Under the pieces are notes generated by a model. That model worked only from the letters and a program-made list of their open reading frames with translations, did no database searches and was not told the origin of the DNA. 64,000 bases of DNA from Lysobacterales bacterium PRO7 (GTDB taxonomy: Bacteria; Pseudomonadota; Gammaproteobacteria; Xanthomonadales; Rhodanobacteraceae), in the NCBI GenBank assembly GCA_021404785.1, contig QWHH01000013.1:1-64000 (forward strand), given 5' to 3'. The position numbers were made by a program, and so were the translations under genes. Shown here piece by piece: positions 54,459 through 63,677 of the stretch (its first letter is position 1; every line of letters begins with the position of its first letter).

Positions 54459-55138
54459 TGGCCAAGATCAATCTATTGCCTTGGCGCGATGAGCTGCGCG
54501 CGCAACGCCAGCGCGAGTTCTACGTGATGCTGGCCGGTGCCGCCGTCGCTGCGGTGTTTGCCGTCTTCGTATGGTGGTACTGGATGGGCATGCGCCTGGA
54601 CAACCAGGATGCTCGCAATGCCTACCTGAAGGACCAGATCCACCAGCTCGACGGCAAGCTGACCGAAATCAAGCAACTGGAGTCGACCAAGTCGAAGTTG
54701 CTCGCACGCAAGGAAATCATCGAGAAGCTGCAGGCCAGCCGTTCGCAAATGGTGCACCTGTTCGATGAACTGGTGAAAACCATTCCCGACGGCGTGCGTC
54801 TGATGACGATGCGGCAGAACGGCGATACGCTGTCGCTTGACGGTGTGGCGCAATCCAACGCCAGCGTGGCAACCTACATGCGCAACCTTGACGCCTCGCC
54901 GTGGATCACGCATCCGGATCTGGTCAAGACCGAAGCAAAGAAAAACGACAAGCGCGAGCGTTTTGATTTCGGCCTGACGGTGAAGTTGACCAATCCCGAC
55001 GAGAAGGCCAAGGAACAGGAAAAGGCAGCTCAGTTCGCGGCAGCGAACGGCATGGGCAAGACTGCCAAGCCGACGGTTCCGGCACCAATGGCTCCCGCAA
55101 CCGCAACTCCGGCGGGCAAGGAAGGGGGCAAGCCATGA
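54458..55138 (+). CDS. pilN: Type IV pilus assembly protein PilN
   Basis: About 226 residues. The first residues MAKINLLPWRDE are the PilM-binding tail; one membrane helix follows (FYVMLAGAAVAAVFAVFVWWYWMGM), then a periplasmic coiled coil and a ferredoxin-like fold (MVHLFDELVKTIPDGVRLMTMRQNGDTLSLDGVAQSNASVATYMRNLDAS). The Ala/Pro/Lys-rich C-terminal tail is lineage-specific. Overlaps pilM and pilO by 1 and 4 bases. Confidence 0.95.
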
Positions 55139-55767
55139 AACTGTCGGATTTCCGCAATCTGGATTTCAACAACATCGGCGGCTGGGCCCAGGGTGTCAAA
55201 CTCACTTTTTGCACGTTGCTCTTCGGCTTGATCGTACTTGCCGGCTGGTGGTTCATGATCAGCGACCAGCAAGACGACTTGAAACAACGGCAGGGGCAGG
55301 AAATAGGTTTGCGCAAGGAATTTTCCGACAAGCAGGCCAAGGTCGTGAACCTCGAAGCGCTCAAGCAGCAGCTCGACGAGATGCGCGACATGTTGCGCCA
55401 GTTGTTGCGCCAGTTGCCAAGCAAGACGGAAATGCCCGAATTGCTGGTGGATATCTCGCAGACGGCGCTTTCTGCAGGTTTGCAGACGCAGCTGTTTCAG
55501 CCTGGTCCGGAGTCGATCAAGGAAGGGTTCTACGCCGAGAAGCCCATTCAATTGCGCATGATGGGCACCTATCACCAGTTTGGCGCCTTCATCAGTGGCG
55601 TGGCTGCCTTGCCGCGCGTGGTGATCCTGACCATGCACAACGTTTCGTTGCGGCCGGTTGCTGGCGGCCAATTGTCGCTGGAAGGAACGGTCAAGACCTA
55701 TCGCTACGTCGAGGAAGACGAAGGCGGCAGCGGGCCGAAGAAACCTGCCAACAAGGGAGGAAAGTGA
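55135..55767 (+). CDS. pilO: Type IV pilus assembly protein PilO
   Basis: 210 residues: short cytoplasmic start (LSDFRNLDFNNIGGWAQGVK), membrane helix (LTFCTLLFGLIVLAGWWFMI), coiled coil and a periplasmic domain with EMPELLVDISQTALSAGLQTQLFQPGPE...MMGTYHQFGAFISGVAALPRVVILTMHNVSL, the PilO signature. Forms heterodimers with PilN and contacts PilP. Translationally coupled to pilN (ATGA). Confidence 0.95.
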   Translation: MKLSDFRNLDFNNIGGWAQGVKLTFCTLLFGLIVLAGWWFMISDQQDDLKQRQGQEIGLRKEFSDKQAKVVNLEALKQQLDEMRDMLRQLLRQLPSKTEMPELLVDISQTALSAGLQTQLFQPGPESIKEGFYAEKPIQLRMMGTYHQFGAFISGVAALPRVVILTMHNVSLRPVAGGQLSLEGTVKTYRYVEEDEGGSGPKKPANKGGK

Positions 55768-55769
55768 AC

Positions 55770-56303
55770 ATGCGCAGCGTTCACATCCCCAAACTGGCTC
55801 GCCTGTTCATGCTTGGCGCGACCCTCGCCCTGCTTGCCGGTTGTACTGGTGGCATGAGCGACCTGCAGGAATGGGTCGCGCAGGAAAAAGCCAAAAAGGG
55901 ACCGCCGGTTCCACCGTTGCCGGTGCTCAAGACGTTCGAGACGTTTGTCTACCAGGATCAGGACAAGCGCGATCCGTTCGGGCCGAGCCTTGAAGAACAA
56001 CGCGAGGCCCAGGCTGGCGCGAACGGGCCGATGCCGGACAAGCACCCCCGGGAACAGCTGGAAAACTATCCGCTGGATAGCCTGAAAATGGTGGGTACCA
56101 TCGGTACCGGCGCGAACATGGAAGGTTTGATCAAGGATCCGGACGGCGTGATCCATCGTGTGCACATCAACAATTACATGGGCCAGAACAACGGCAAGAT
56201 TTCTGCTGTTGCCGAGGACCATATCGATCTCGTGGAGCTGATCCCGAACGGGAGCGGCGGTTGGATGAAGCGCCAGGCGTCCATCGCGCTGGGCGAGAAA
56301 TAG
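55770..56303 (+). CDS. pilP: Type IV pilus lipoprotein PilP
   Basis: About 177 residues; inner-membrane lipoprotein linking PilNO to the secretin PilQ. Lipobox LLAGC ends the signal; a flexible stretch with FVYQDQDKRDPFGPS is the PilN/O-binding region; the C-terminal beta domain has LDSLKMVGTIGTGANMEGLIKDPDGVIHRVHINNYMGQNNGKISAVAEDHIDLVELIPNGSGGW. The ATG at 55770 is preferred (GGGAGG nine bases upstream); a GTG at 55764 overlapping pilO is the alternative. Confidence 0.95.
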   Translation: MRSVHIPKLARLFMLGATLALLAGCTGGMSDLQEWVAQEKAKKGPPVPPLPVLKTFETFVYQDQDKRDPFGPSLEEQREAQAGANGPMPDKHPREQLENYPLDSLKMVGTIGTGANMEGLIKDPDGVIHRVHINNYMGQNNGKISAVAEDHIDLVELIPNGSGGWMKRQASIALGEK

Positions 56304-56327
56304 ACGACCCATTGGGGGTAACTAGAG

Positions 56328-58580
56328 ATGACTATGACAGTTGCTGACTTCCAGGGACGTACGTCCAGACCCGAAACTTCCGCGCGCAGTCGCCGCGGTT
56401 TGGCATGGATGCTCATGCTGCTCGGGAGCGTTCTGACGACGAACGTTCTGGCCCAGAACACCTTGCAGGACATCACCTATGCGCCGCTTTCCGGCGATAA
56501 GGTGCAGATCACCCTGCAATTTGCCGCACCAGTGGCCGAGCCGCAAATCTTCACGACGCAAAATCCCGCGCGCATTGCCGTTGACATTCCGGATACGCAC
56601 GATGCGATGACCAAGCGCCGCATCGATATCAACACCGGCGCAACGCAATCGGTTACGGCGGTTGAGGCCGCGGGGCGCACGCGTGTCGTCGTCGACCTGT
56701 TCCACAACGCCGGTTACGAAACCCGCAAGGAAGGCAACAACTACATCCTGACCATCAACAACACGATGTCGGGCGGAGCCGCTTCGGCGACCGCGGCCGC
56801 AGTCGCCGCCACCGACCAGACCAAATCGTCCGTGGCAACTGGAATGGAGATCACGAATGTCGATTTCCGTCGCGGTCAGCACGGCGAGGGTCGCGTCATC
56901 GTGACCTTCAGCGGCCAAGGCGCAGGCGTCGACCTGCAGCGCTTGGGCGACAAGATCGATGTGAACATGTACAACGTCAAGCTGCCGGCGCAGTTCGCGC
57001 AGAAACTTGACGTGCTCGATTTTGCCACGCCGGTGAAGTCCATCGAAACGCACCGCAAGGGTGGCGGCGTGGAAATGGAAATTACCGCTGGCGGTTCGTT
57101 CGACCAGCTTGCCTATCAGTCTGGCAACGAATACATCATCGAAGTCTCCCCGAAGAAGGAAGAGGCGAAGGTCGATCCGAACGCGCCACCCGTGTATTCC
57201 GGCAACCGCGTGACCTTCAACTTCCAGGACATTCCCACGCGTTCGGTACTGCAGTTGATTGCCGACGTATCCGATCTCAACATCGTGGTGTCCGATTCGG
57301 TTGGCGGCAATGTCACCTTGCGCCTTATCAACGTGCCATGGGATCAGGCACTTGATCTGGTGCTGCAGACCAAAGGCCTGGACAAGCGCCAGAACGGCAA
57401 CGTGATCTGGATTGCGCCGCAACATGAGATCGCTGCGCGCGAACAGGCCATCGCAGAAGCACATCAGAAACTGCAGGACGTCAAGCAAACCGTCACGGTC
57501 TATATTCCGATCAGCTATGGCAAGGCGAAAGATATCGCAGCCCTTTTGTCGTCACGACAGGGTGCTGGCGGCAGTGGTGGCAGTGCGCAAGGCGGTGGTG
57601 GATTCCTCTCGCCGCGCGGACGTGTCACCGCGGATGACCGCACCAACACGTTGCTCGTGGTCGACACGCCCGAGCGCGTGGAAGAAGTTCGAAACCTGGT
57701 TTCCAAGCTCGACAAACCCGTGCAACAGGTGTTGATCGAATCGCGCGTCGTCGTTGCGACTGACAACTTCGCGCGCGAACTTGGTGCCAAATTCGGTATT
57801 AGCGGGGGCTACCAGACCGGCAATACGATTGTTTCAACGTCCGGTTCGCTGGCTGCCGCCGACCAGATGTCGAACATTGCTCTTGCCAACCGCGTGGCGG
57901 GTCTTGGAGGACTGCCGATTTCGTCGCCCGGTACAGTTGGTGCCGGAATTCAGGTGCCGAACATCGGCAATCGACTGAATGTCAATCTTCCGGCGTCAAA
58001 CTCGACCGGAAGCTTCGGATTGGCGATTTTGGGAGCGGACTACCTGCTTGATCTGGAACTATCCGCCGCGCAAACCGAAGGTCGCAGCGAACTGATTTCC
58101 AGCCCACGTGTAATTACCGCCAACCAGCAGGAAGCAGACATCAAACAAGGCTCTGAAATCGGCTATGTCACCTTTACCGGTGGCACTGCCGGTGGCGGTG
58201 CGTCTACCGCAACTGTGCAATTCAAGGAAGCGGTGCTGGAGCTGAAAGTCACGCCGACGATTACAGCCGACAACCGCGTGTATCTTACGCTCGACGTGAA
58301 GAAGGATGCCATCAACCAGCTCGTGCCGAATCCGGGTGGTGGCTTTGTGCCACAGCTGGACAAACGAGAGATCACCACGTCGGTTCTGGTCGATAACGGT
58401 CAGACCGTGGTGCTGGGCGGCGTCTATGAATTCGACAAGTCCACGGACATTGCCAAAGTGCCATTCCTCGGCGATATCCCAGGACTTGGCGCCCTGTTCC
58501 GCGACACCAAGAAAAAGAACAGCAAGGCGGAATTGTTGATTTTCGTCACCCCGCGCATCCTCAATGAAAGCCTGAAATGA
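56328..58580 (+). CDS. pilQ: Type IV pilus secretin PilQ
   Basis: 750 residues; outer-membrane ring through which the pilus exits. Signal peptide (WMLMLLGSVLTTNVLA), two AMIN domains (~45-270; PARIAVDIPDTHD), a secretin/TonB short N-terminal domain (VTFNFQDIPTRSVLQLIADVSDLNIVVSDSVGGNVTLRLINVPWDQALDLVLQTKGL), an N1 domain, and the secretin barrel (VQQVLIESRVVVATDNFARELGAKFG ... ELISSPRVITANQQEADIKQGSEIGY ... FLGDIPGLGALFR). A Gly-rich loop (QGAGGSGGSAQGGGG) separates N-domains. The long N-terminus before the signal may start at a later ATG. Confidence 0.95.
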   Translation: MTMTVADFQGRTSRPETSARSRRGLAWMLMLLGSVLTTNVLAQNTLQDITYAPLSGDKVQITLQFAAPVAEPQIFTTQNPARIAVDIPDTHDAMTKRRIDINTGATQSVTAVEAAGRTRVVVDLFHNAGYETRKEGNNYILTINNTMSGGAASATAAAVAATDQTKSSVATGMEITNVDFRRGQHGEGRVIVTFSGQGAGVDLQRLGDKIDVNMYNVKLPAQFAQKLDVLDFATPVKSIETHRKGGGVEMEITAGGSFDQLAYQSGNEYIIEVSPKKEEAKVDPNAPPVYSGNRVTFNFQDIPTRSVLQLIADVSDLNIVVSDSVGGNVTLRLINVPWDQALDLVLQTKGLDKRQNGNVIWIAPQHEIAAREQAIAEAHQKLQDVKQTVTVYIPISYGKAKDIAALLSSRQGAGGSGGSAQGGGGFLSPRGRVTADDRTNTLLVVDTPERVEEVRNLVSKLDKPVQQVLIESRVVVATDNFARELGAKFGISGGYQTGNTIVSTSGSLAAADQMSNIALANRVAGLGGLPISSPGTVGAGIQVPNIGNRLNVNLPASNSTGSFGLAILGADYLLDLELSAAQTEGRSELISSPRVITANQQEADIKQGSEIGYVTFTGGTAGGGASTATVQFKEAVLELKVTPTITADNRVYLTLDVKKDAINQLVPNPGGGFVPQLDKREITTSVLVDNGQTVVLGGVYEFDKSTDIAKVPFLGDIPGLGALFRDTKKKNSKAELLIFVTPRILNESLK

Positions 58581-58660
58581 CCGACGCACACGACAAGATT
58601 GGCAGCCTAAAAAGTTGCCGGAGAGACAAACCGATGAAATCGCGAGCCCGGAGATTCGAC

Positions 58661-61324
58661 ATGAAAGCCCTGCGCAACCTGTTCGTATTGATGCTCGCGA
58701 GCTTCGCCTTGGCGAGTTGCGGCGGCGGCGGTTCCGGAAGCAATTCCGCATTCGGCGGAAGTTCTGCCTTCAATATTTCCATCACCGCATCGCCTGCGTC
58801 GATCACGACCAATTCGTTCACTACGTTGACGGTGAGCGTGAAGAATCCGGGTGGCGCGAATGCACCGGATGGGACAACGGTGACAGCAAGCTTGTCGCCG
58901 GCAACAATCGGCAGTCTGAGTGGATCATCTGCTTCCGGCGCGACGGCAACCAACACCGTTACCGGTGGCATGACGACGTTCCTGTTCAACAGCTCCAACC
59001 AGACCGGTACCGCAAAGATTACAGTCACCGCCTCGAGCAGTTCGGCCTCGATTAACGTGGCGGTCAATCCGGGCAGTACGCAGGATCCGCGTTTGCAGTT
59101 GAGTCCGACCGCGGTTTCGTTGCCGATGAATCCTTACGCCGGATCGGCACAAACGTTTCCGTTCCCGAGCAACTACATCGGGTCGCCGTGGATCTCCGAA
59201 GTCACCGTTACCTGGCGCCACTCCAATGGCCAATTGGTTGCCGGTACCACCAAGGTGAACGTGTCCATCGATCCGGTTTCGATCGCCAGCTTTTCGACGC
59301 TGGATGACCCTGCGACTGCTTGGACTGGCCAGACCAAAACGCCACCAACCAACGAGGGCAATGAATTCCTCACCCTGCTCGGCAGCGGCCCAGTCAATGT
59401 GACCGGCGGCAACGGCGTGATTTTCGTCCACGCCAACGACACCCCGGGAACGGCCATACTCAGCGTCGTGGCGATCGATCCGGACACCGGGCAGACCATC
59501 ACGTCGCAGTTGCCGATCACGATTGCCGGCGCTTCATCGAATCTGCCGGCCTCGGTCTCGGCTTCCAGCGATGGCGGCGCGTACGTTTCCAGTTCGGGTG
59601 GTCCGCAGAGTGCGCTGGTACGCGCAACGGTTACCGACGGCAACAATGCACTTGTGCCGGATCCCAGCGGATTCGACAACGTCGAGTTCACCGTTTCGGG
59701 TCCATCGGGAACCGATGTGACGTTGTCCGGCATCAATGCCGCAGGACAGTCGATCAACAAGTCCAAGACCGTCGACACCGTGACTCATAACGGCATTGCG
59801 ACAGTTACCGTGAATGCCGGAAACATGCAGGGGCCGGTTCAGATCAAGGCAACCGTCGACCGTGGCGATGGAAATGTCGACAATGGAATACAGGATCCGG
59901 TGAGTTCCACCACCACGGTCATGATTTCCGATGGCAAGCTGTACCGACTCACCATCACCGCGCCAAACGCCAGTCAAGTAGCGGCATCGGGCACCTCGAG
60001 CAGCGCGACAACGACCGACGGTGGGGCAACCTACAGCCTGCCCGTGACCGTGTCTGGCGTGGATCGCATGCAGAACCCGGCGCTGCCCAATACGGTTATC
60101 GCGTTTGGCGGCGTGGACAGCCCGCAGACCGCGAAAGCCAGTTCCGGCCCGCAAAGCTGGTTCCTCAATTCCGGCAGTACCGGGGACCCGCAGGAAGGCG
60201 GCAACTTGTTCACCGCGACCGGCGGGCAATTCACCTCGGCGGGCGGCGGGTCTGGTCCTGGCGACACGCTGCTCGTTTTCGGCAAGCAGGTCCCCAGCCC
60301 GAACAACAACGATGATCTGGAAATGGCGCGTAGCGTACAGAGCGTTACGAACGCAACCAGTCTGAATGTTACTGCGCCATTCAATCGTAACGACACCGTT
60401 ACGGGGGCCATCGTAAATAGCGGTCCGGTATTGCCTTACGTCCTCGGTCGTGCCGCGTACGGTAGCATTGATTCGCCGGCATTCGTGGGCACGGGAGGAA
60501 GTACCAGCACGACGTTGCACTACCCATCGACAGCGATTGGGAAGGCGATTGCCATCTGGGCGCAGGGCACCAGCACGGATTCGGTAACTGGCGGTGCCTA
60601 TACGGTTGCGGATATCGCAACGCTCGTATATCCGGGTTCCGGCCCGGGTTCGCTGACGGCGAGTCCTGATCCGCTGTTGGGCGATGCCACGGTTCCCGTG
60701 ACAGTTTGCTATTCGGATGCCAACAACCAGCCGATCCCGAATTTCACGCTGAGCTTCCTGTTCACCTTGCCTGCCGGTGGCAGTGGCAGCGTGAATGGGG
60801 TCGCGACTAGTGGAAACGTGAACCAGGTTACCGGCAGCAACGGTTGCGTGACGGTCTCGGTGACGACTGCCGGGTTGCCGGCGACATCCGGCACAGGTGG
60901 CCCGACGCTGACGTTCACGGCTGGCCCGCAGGCTTCGAGCGGAACTTCAACTGCGCCCAGCGTGGTCCTGAACTTCGTCGTCAATATCAGTGCGATGCAA
61001 GTTTCGCCGTGCAGCATCAAGGGCGACGCGACGACCGGAAACTACTCCGGTACAGTGACTGCAACGATCTTGAGCAGCAGCGGTACAGGTGTTTCCGGGC
61101 AGCCGGTTTCCGCGGCATGTACGGTTGCATCGGGTAGCGTTGCCGTCAGTCCGGCGTCCGGTACCACAGGCCCCAATGGCAGCGTGCCGTTCACGCTTAC
61201 GTTGACCGGAGTAATCCCGCCTGCAGCAGGCAGCTGCCTGTTCACTGGACCGAGCAACCTGCAGGCCAAGCTGGTCATCAACGGCACCTGCAACAACAGT
61301 GGCTTCAGCCCGCCGGGGCCGTAA
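58661..61324 (+). CDS. Large lipoprotein with Ig-like (invasin-type) repeats, downstream of pilQ
   Basis: About 887 residues. Lipoprotein signal MKALRNLFVLMLASFALASC followed by a Gly/Ser spacer (GGGGSGSN). The mature part is Thr/Ser/Gly/Val-rich beta sequence with bacterial Ig-like (Big_1/invasin) patterns: ASPASITTNSFTTLTVSVKNPGGANAPDGTTVTASL, VRATVTDGNNALVPDPSGFDNVEFTVSGPSGTDVTL, and CYSDANNQPIPNFTLSFLFT. No catalytic motif. Role unknown; a surface or periplasmic structural or adhesive protein is likely. The ATG at 58661 (GGAG seven bases upstream) gives a canonical signal; an ATG at 58634 is also possible. It follows pilQ by ~80 bases with no terminator between, so it may belong to the pil transcript. 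Confidence 0.82.
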   Translation: MKALRNLFVLMLASFALASCGGGGSGSNSAFGGSSAFNISITASPASITTNSFTTLTVSVKNPGGANAPDGTTVTASLSPATIGSLSGSSASGATATNTVTGGMTTFLFNSSNQTGTAKITVTASSSSASINVAVNPGSTQDPRLQLSPTAVSLPMNPYAGSAQTFPFPSNYIGSPWISEVTVTWRHSNGQLVAGTTKVNVSIDPVSIASFSTLDDPATAWTGQTKTPPTNEGNEFLTLLGSGPVNVTGGNGVIFVHANDTPGTAILSVVAIDPDTGQTITSQLPITIAGASSNLPASVSASSDGGAYVSSSGGPQSALVRATVTDGNNALVPDPSGFDNVEFTVSGPSGTDVTLSGINAAGQSINKSKTVDTVTHNGIATVTVNAGNMQGPVQIKATVDRGDGNVDNGIQDPVSSTTTVMISDGKLYRLTITAPNASQVAASGTSSSATTTDGGATYSLPVTVSGVDRMQNPALPNTVIAFGGVDSPQTAKASSGPQSWFLNSGSTGDPQEGGNLFTATGGQFTSAGGGSGPGDTLLVFGKQVPSPNNNDDLEMARSVQSVTNATSLNVTAPFNRNDTVTGAIVNSGPVLPYVLGRAAYGSIDSPAFVGTGGSTSTTLHYPSTAIGKAIAIWAQGTSTDSVTGGAYTVADIATLVYPGSGPGSLTASPDPLLGDATVPVTVCYSDANNQPIPNFTLSFLFTLPAGGSGSVNGVATSGNVNQVTGSNGCVTVSVTTAGLPATSGTGGPTLTFTAGPQASSGTSTAPSVVLNFVVNISAMQVSPCSIKGDATTGNYSGTVTATILSSSGTGVSGQPVSAACTVASGSVAVSPASGTTGPNGSVPFTLTLTGVIPPAAGSCLFTGPSNLQAKLVINGTCNNSGFSPPGP

Positions 61325-61348
61325 TCCAAATCATTGCTGGTGAATACG

Positions 61349-61377
61349 AGGGCCGCCCCGGGGCGGCCCTTTTTTTG
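61349..61377 (+). terminator. Strong Rho-independent terminator after the pil block
   Basis: GGGCCGCCCC directly followed by GGGGCGGCCC is a perfect 20-base palindrome ending in seven T. It closes the pilMNOPQ-lipoprotein transcript. Confidence 0.93.
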
Positions 61378-61418
61378 CCCGCTTTCCTGCTAGCATGACG
61401 GCAGGGGGAATGGTGCGC

Positions 61419-62585
61419 ATGGCTACTGCTTACCGGATCGAACTCAAACCGGGAGAAGTCCTGTTTCGTGAGGGCGACGCGCCGAGCACGGCGTTCCTGA
61501 TCGAATCCGGGAACTTGCGCATCACCGCCGAACGCGATGGCGCGCCGATGCTATTGGGCGAACTTTCTGCGGGTGCCCTGGTTGGCGAAATGGCGGTACT
61601 CGACGACTCGCGGCGCAGCGCGACCGCGACCGCGCTGACGGCATGCACGCTCACCCCGATCGACCGCGCCCAGTTCGCCGAGCGCTTGCAGGCGGCCGAC
61701 CCGGTTGTGCGCGCGCTCCTGCTCAGCCAGCTCGCGCGTTACCGCACGGCGTTGGCCACATTCACCGGCAACGAGCCGGAGCCGGCGCGAGCATCCGCGC
61801 ATCTGGAATCCGCGCACGCGTTGGACAAGATCAGGCTGGAAAGCCAGTTGCGCAATGCAATGGAGAGGCGCGAGCTGGAAATCCGCCTGCAGCCGATCCA
61901 GCACATCGCCAGCGGCAGCCTGGCCGGTTTCGAGGCGCTGACGCGCTGGACGCATCCGGAGCGCGGAGTCGTATCGCCCGCTGATTTCATCGCACTGGCC
62001 GAGGAAACTTCGCTGATCGTGCCGGTGGGTGAATACGTCCTGCGCGAGGTCTGTACCGCTCTGCGCCGTATCGCCAACGAGGCATCGCACGCCAAACCCT
62101 TCGTCGCGTTCAACGTGTCGGGCCGTCAGGTTGGCGACGCCGATTACGTTGAACGCGTGCTGGCGCAATTGCGCAGGTACGAAGTCGCACCCGCGCAACT
62201 GAAGATTGAAATTACCGAGAGCCTGGTGCTCGATTACGGACAGATCGCGACCTTGATCGAGCGCGCGCACAAGGCTGGCATGCAGGTGGCGCTGGACGAT
62301 TTCGGCACCGGATATTCCAACCTCGGGCACTTGCACAAGCTCGCCTTCGACACGATCAAGATCGACCAGGGATTCATCCGCCAACTCGAGGATTCGCGCT
62401 GTCTTGCGATCGTGCGCGCCGTCATCGGTATGGCCGGAGCGTTGGGTTGCGATGTCGTCGCCGAAGGCGTGGAAACGCCCGAACACCTTGCCCAGCTCAA
62501 GCAATTGGGTTGCCAGTACGCGCAAGGCTGGCTGATTGGCAAACCGCTTACCGTCGATGATGCCATCGCCGCGTTGACGCGTTGA
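61419..62585 (+). CDS. Cyclic-nucleotide-binding domain fused to EAL phosphodiesterase
   Basis: About 388 residues. Residues ~1-115 are a cNMP-binding domain (ELKPGEVLFREGDAPSTAFLIESGNLRIT; phosphate-binding cassette GEMAVLDDSRRSAT with Glu and Arg intact). Residues ~140-385 are an EAL domain with the residues needed for c-di-GMP hydrolysis: GFEALTRW, FNVSGRQ, EITES, LDDFGTGYSNLGHLHKLAFDTIKIDQGF and AEGVETPEHLAQLKQLGCQYAQGWLIGKPL. It should lower c-di-GMP in response to a cyclic nucleotide (inference). No membrane segment. The ATG at 61419 has AGGGGG ten bases upstream; ATGs at 61395 and 61410 are alternatives. Confidence 0.92.
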   Translation: MATAYRIELKPGEVLFREGDAPSTAFLIESGNLRITAERDGAPMLLGELSAGALVGEMAVLDDSRRSATATALTACTLTPIDRAQFAERLQAADPVVRALLLSQLARYRTALATFTGNEPEPARASAHLESAHALDKIRLESQLRNAMERRELEIRLQPIQHIASGSLAGFEALTRWTHPERGVVSPADFIALAEETSLIVPVGEYVLREVCTALRRIANEASHAKPFVAFNVSGRQVGDADYVERVLAQLRRYEVAPAQLKIEITESLVLDYGQIATLIERAHKAGMQVALDDFGTGYSNLGHLHKLAFDTIKIDQGFIRQLEDSRCLAIVRAVIGMAGALGCDVVAEGVETPEHLAQLKQLGCQYAQGWLIGKPLTVDDAIAALTR

Positions 62586-62681
62586 CGCGAAACACCGGGA
62601 AACCTTCGCACTTCGGCGTTGTCTGAGCAGCGCCGGATGCTTGCGTCCGTGCGATCATTCGCTACCGAAATCACGACGCCG

Positions 62682-63677
62682 ATGGACATGACAGAAGCCC
62701 CTATTCGCGGCCCCTTGACCGCCGCATTTTCCGCGCTGCGCAGCGAGCTATCCCGCTGCATCATCGGCCAATCGGCGCTGGTCGACCGCTTGTTGATCGC
62801 GCTGCTCGCGGATGGCCACCTCCTGGTCGAAGGCGCGCCGGGCCTGGCCAAGACAACCGCGATCAAGGAGCTGGCCGCGCGCATCGAGGGCGATTTCCAC
62901 CGCATCCAGTTCACGCCGGACCTGTTGCCGGCGGATCTCACCGGCACCGAAATCTATCGCCCGCAGGCTGGCAGTTTCGAATTCCAGTGCGGTCCCGTTT
63001 TCCACAATCTGCTGCTTGCCGACGAGGTCAACCGCGCTCCCGCAAAAGTTCAGTCGGCATTGCTCGAAGCGATGGGCGAGCGCCAGGTCACGGTCGGGCG
63101 CACGACCTATCCGCTGCCGCGGCTGTTCCTGGTAATGGCGACGCAGAATCCGATCGAGCAGGAAGGAACCTATCCACTGCCCGAGGCCCAACTTGATCGG
63201 TTCCTCATGCATGTGCGCGTGGATTACCCCGATGCGTCCGCGGAAGCCGCGATCCTCAAACTCGCGCGGACGCGCGCAGGCGAGCAATTGCACGCCGCTG
63301 CGTCACCGCAGCGTTTGGTCAACCAGCAGCAGATCTTCGCTGCGCGCGATGCCGTGCTCGGCCTGCACCTGGCGCCCGCGCTGGAGGAGTATCTGGTGCA
63401 ACTGACGCTGGCCACGCGCAATTCGAAATCCTACGGTGACGATCTGAATCGTTGGATTGCCTACGGTGCCAGTCCGCGCGGAACGATCGCGCTGGATCGT
63501 TGCGCGCGCGCGCATGCCTGGCTCAACGGCCGCGATTTCGTGGCGCCTGAAGACGTGCACGCGATCGCCCACGACGTGTTGCGCCACCGCATCCTGCTGT
63601 CCTACGAGGCCGAGGCCGAAGGCGTGACCAGCGACAAGGTGATCGATGCGCTGATCGCGCGCGTCCCGTTGCCGTGA
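62682..63677 (+). CDS. MoxR family AAA+ ATPase
   Basis: About 331 residues. MoxR ATPases act as chaperones for the assembly or activation of partner complexes, often encoded with DUF58 and VWA-domain proteins. Walker A VEGAPGLAKTTAIKELA, Walker B NLLLADEVNRAPAKVQSALLEAMGERQVTVG and the sensor ATQNPIEQEGTYPLPEAQLDRFLMHVRVDYP are intact. The start is the ATG at 62682 or 62688; the frame extends to 62619. A GTGA overlap couples it to the DUF58 gene that follows. Confidence 0.94.
   Translation: MDMTEAPIRGPLTAAFSALRSELSRCIIGQSALVDRLLIALLADGHLLVEGAPGLAKTTAIKELAARIEGDFHRIQFTPDLLPADLTGTEIYRPQAGSFEFQCGPVFHNLLLADEVNRAPAKVQSALLEAMGERQVTVGRTTYPLPRLFLVMATQNPIEQEGTYPLPEAQLDRFLMHVRVDYPDASAEAAILKLARTRAGEQLHAAASPQRLVNQQQIFAARDAVLGLHLAPALEEYLVQLTLATRNSKSYGDDLNRWIAYGASPRGTIALDRCARAHAWLNGRDFVAPEDVHAIAHDVLRHRILLSYEAEAEGVTSDKVIDALIARVPLP

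Noticed and set aside
57592-57606. Gly-codon repeat within pilQ, considered as a tandem repeat
   Set aside because: It encodes the short Gly-rich loop between PilQ N-domains and is not repeated elsewhere.
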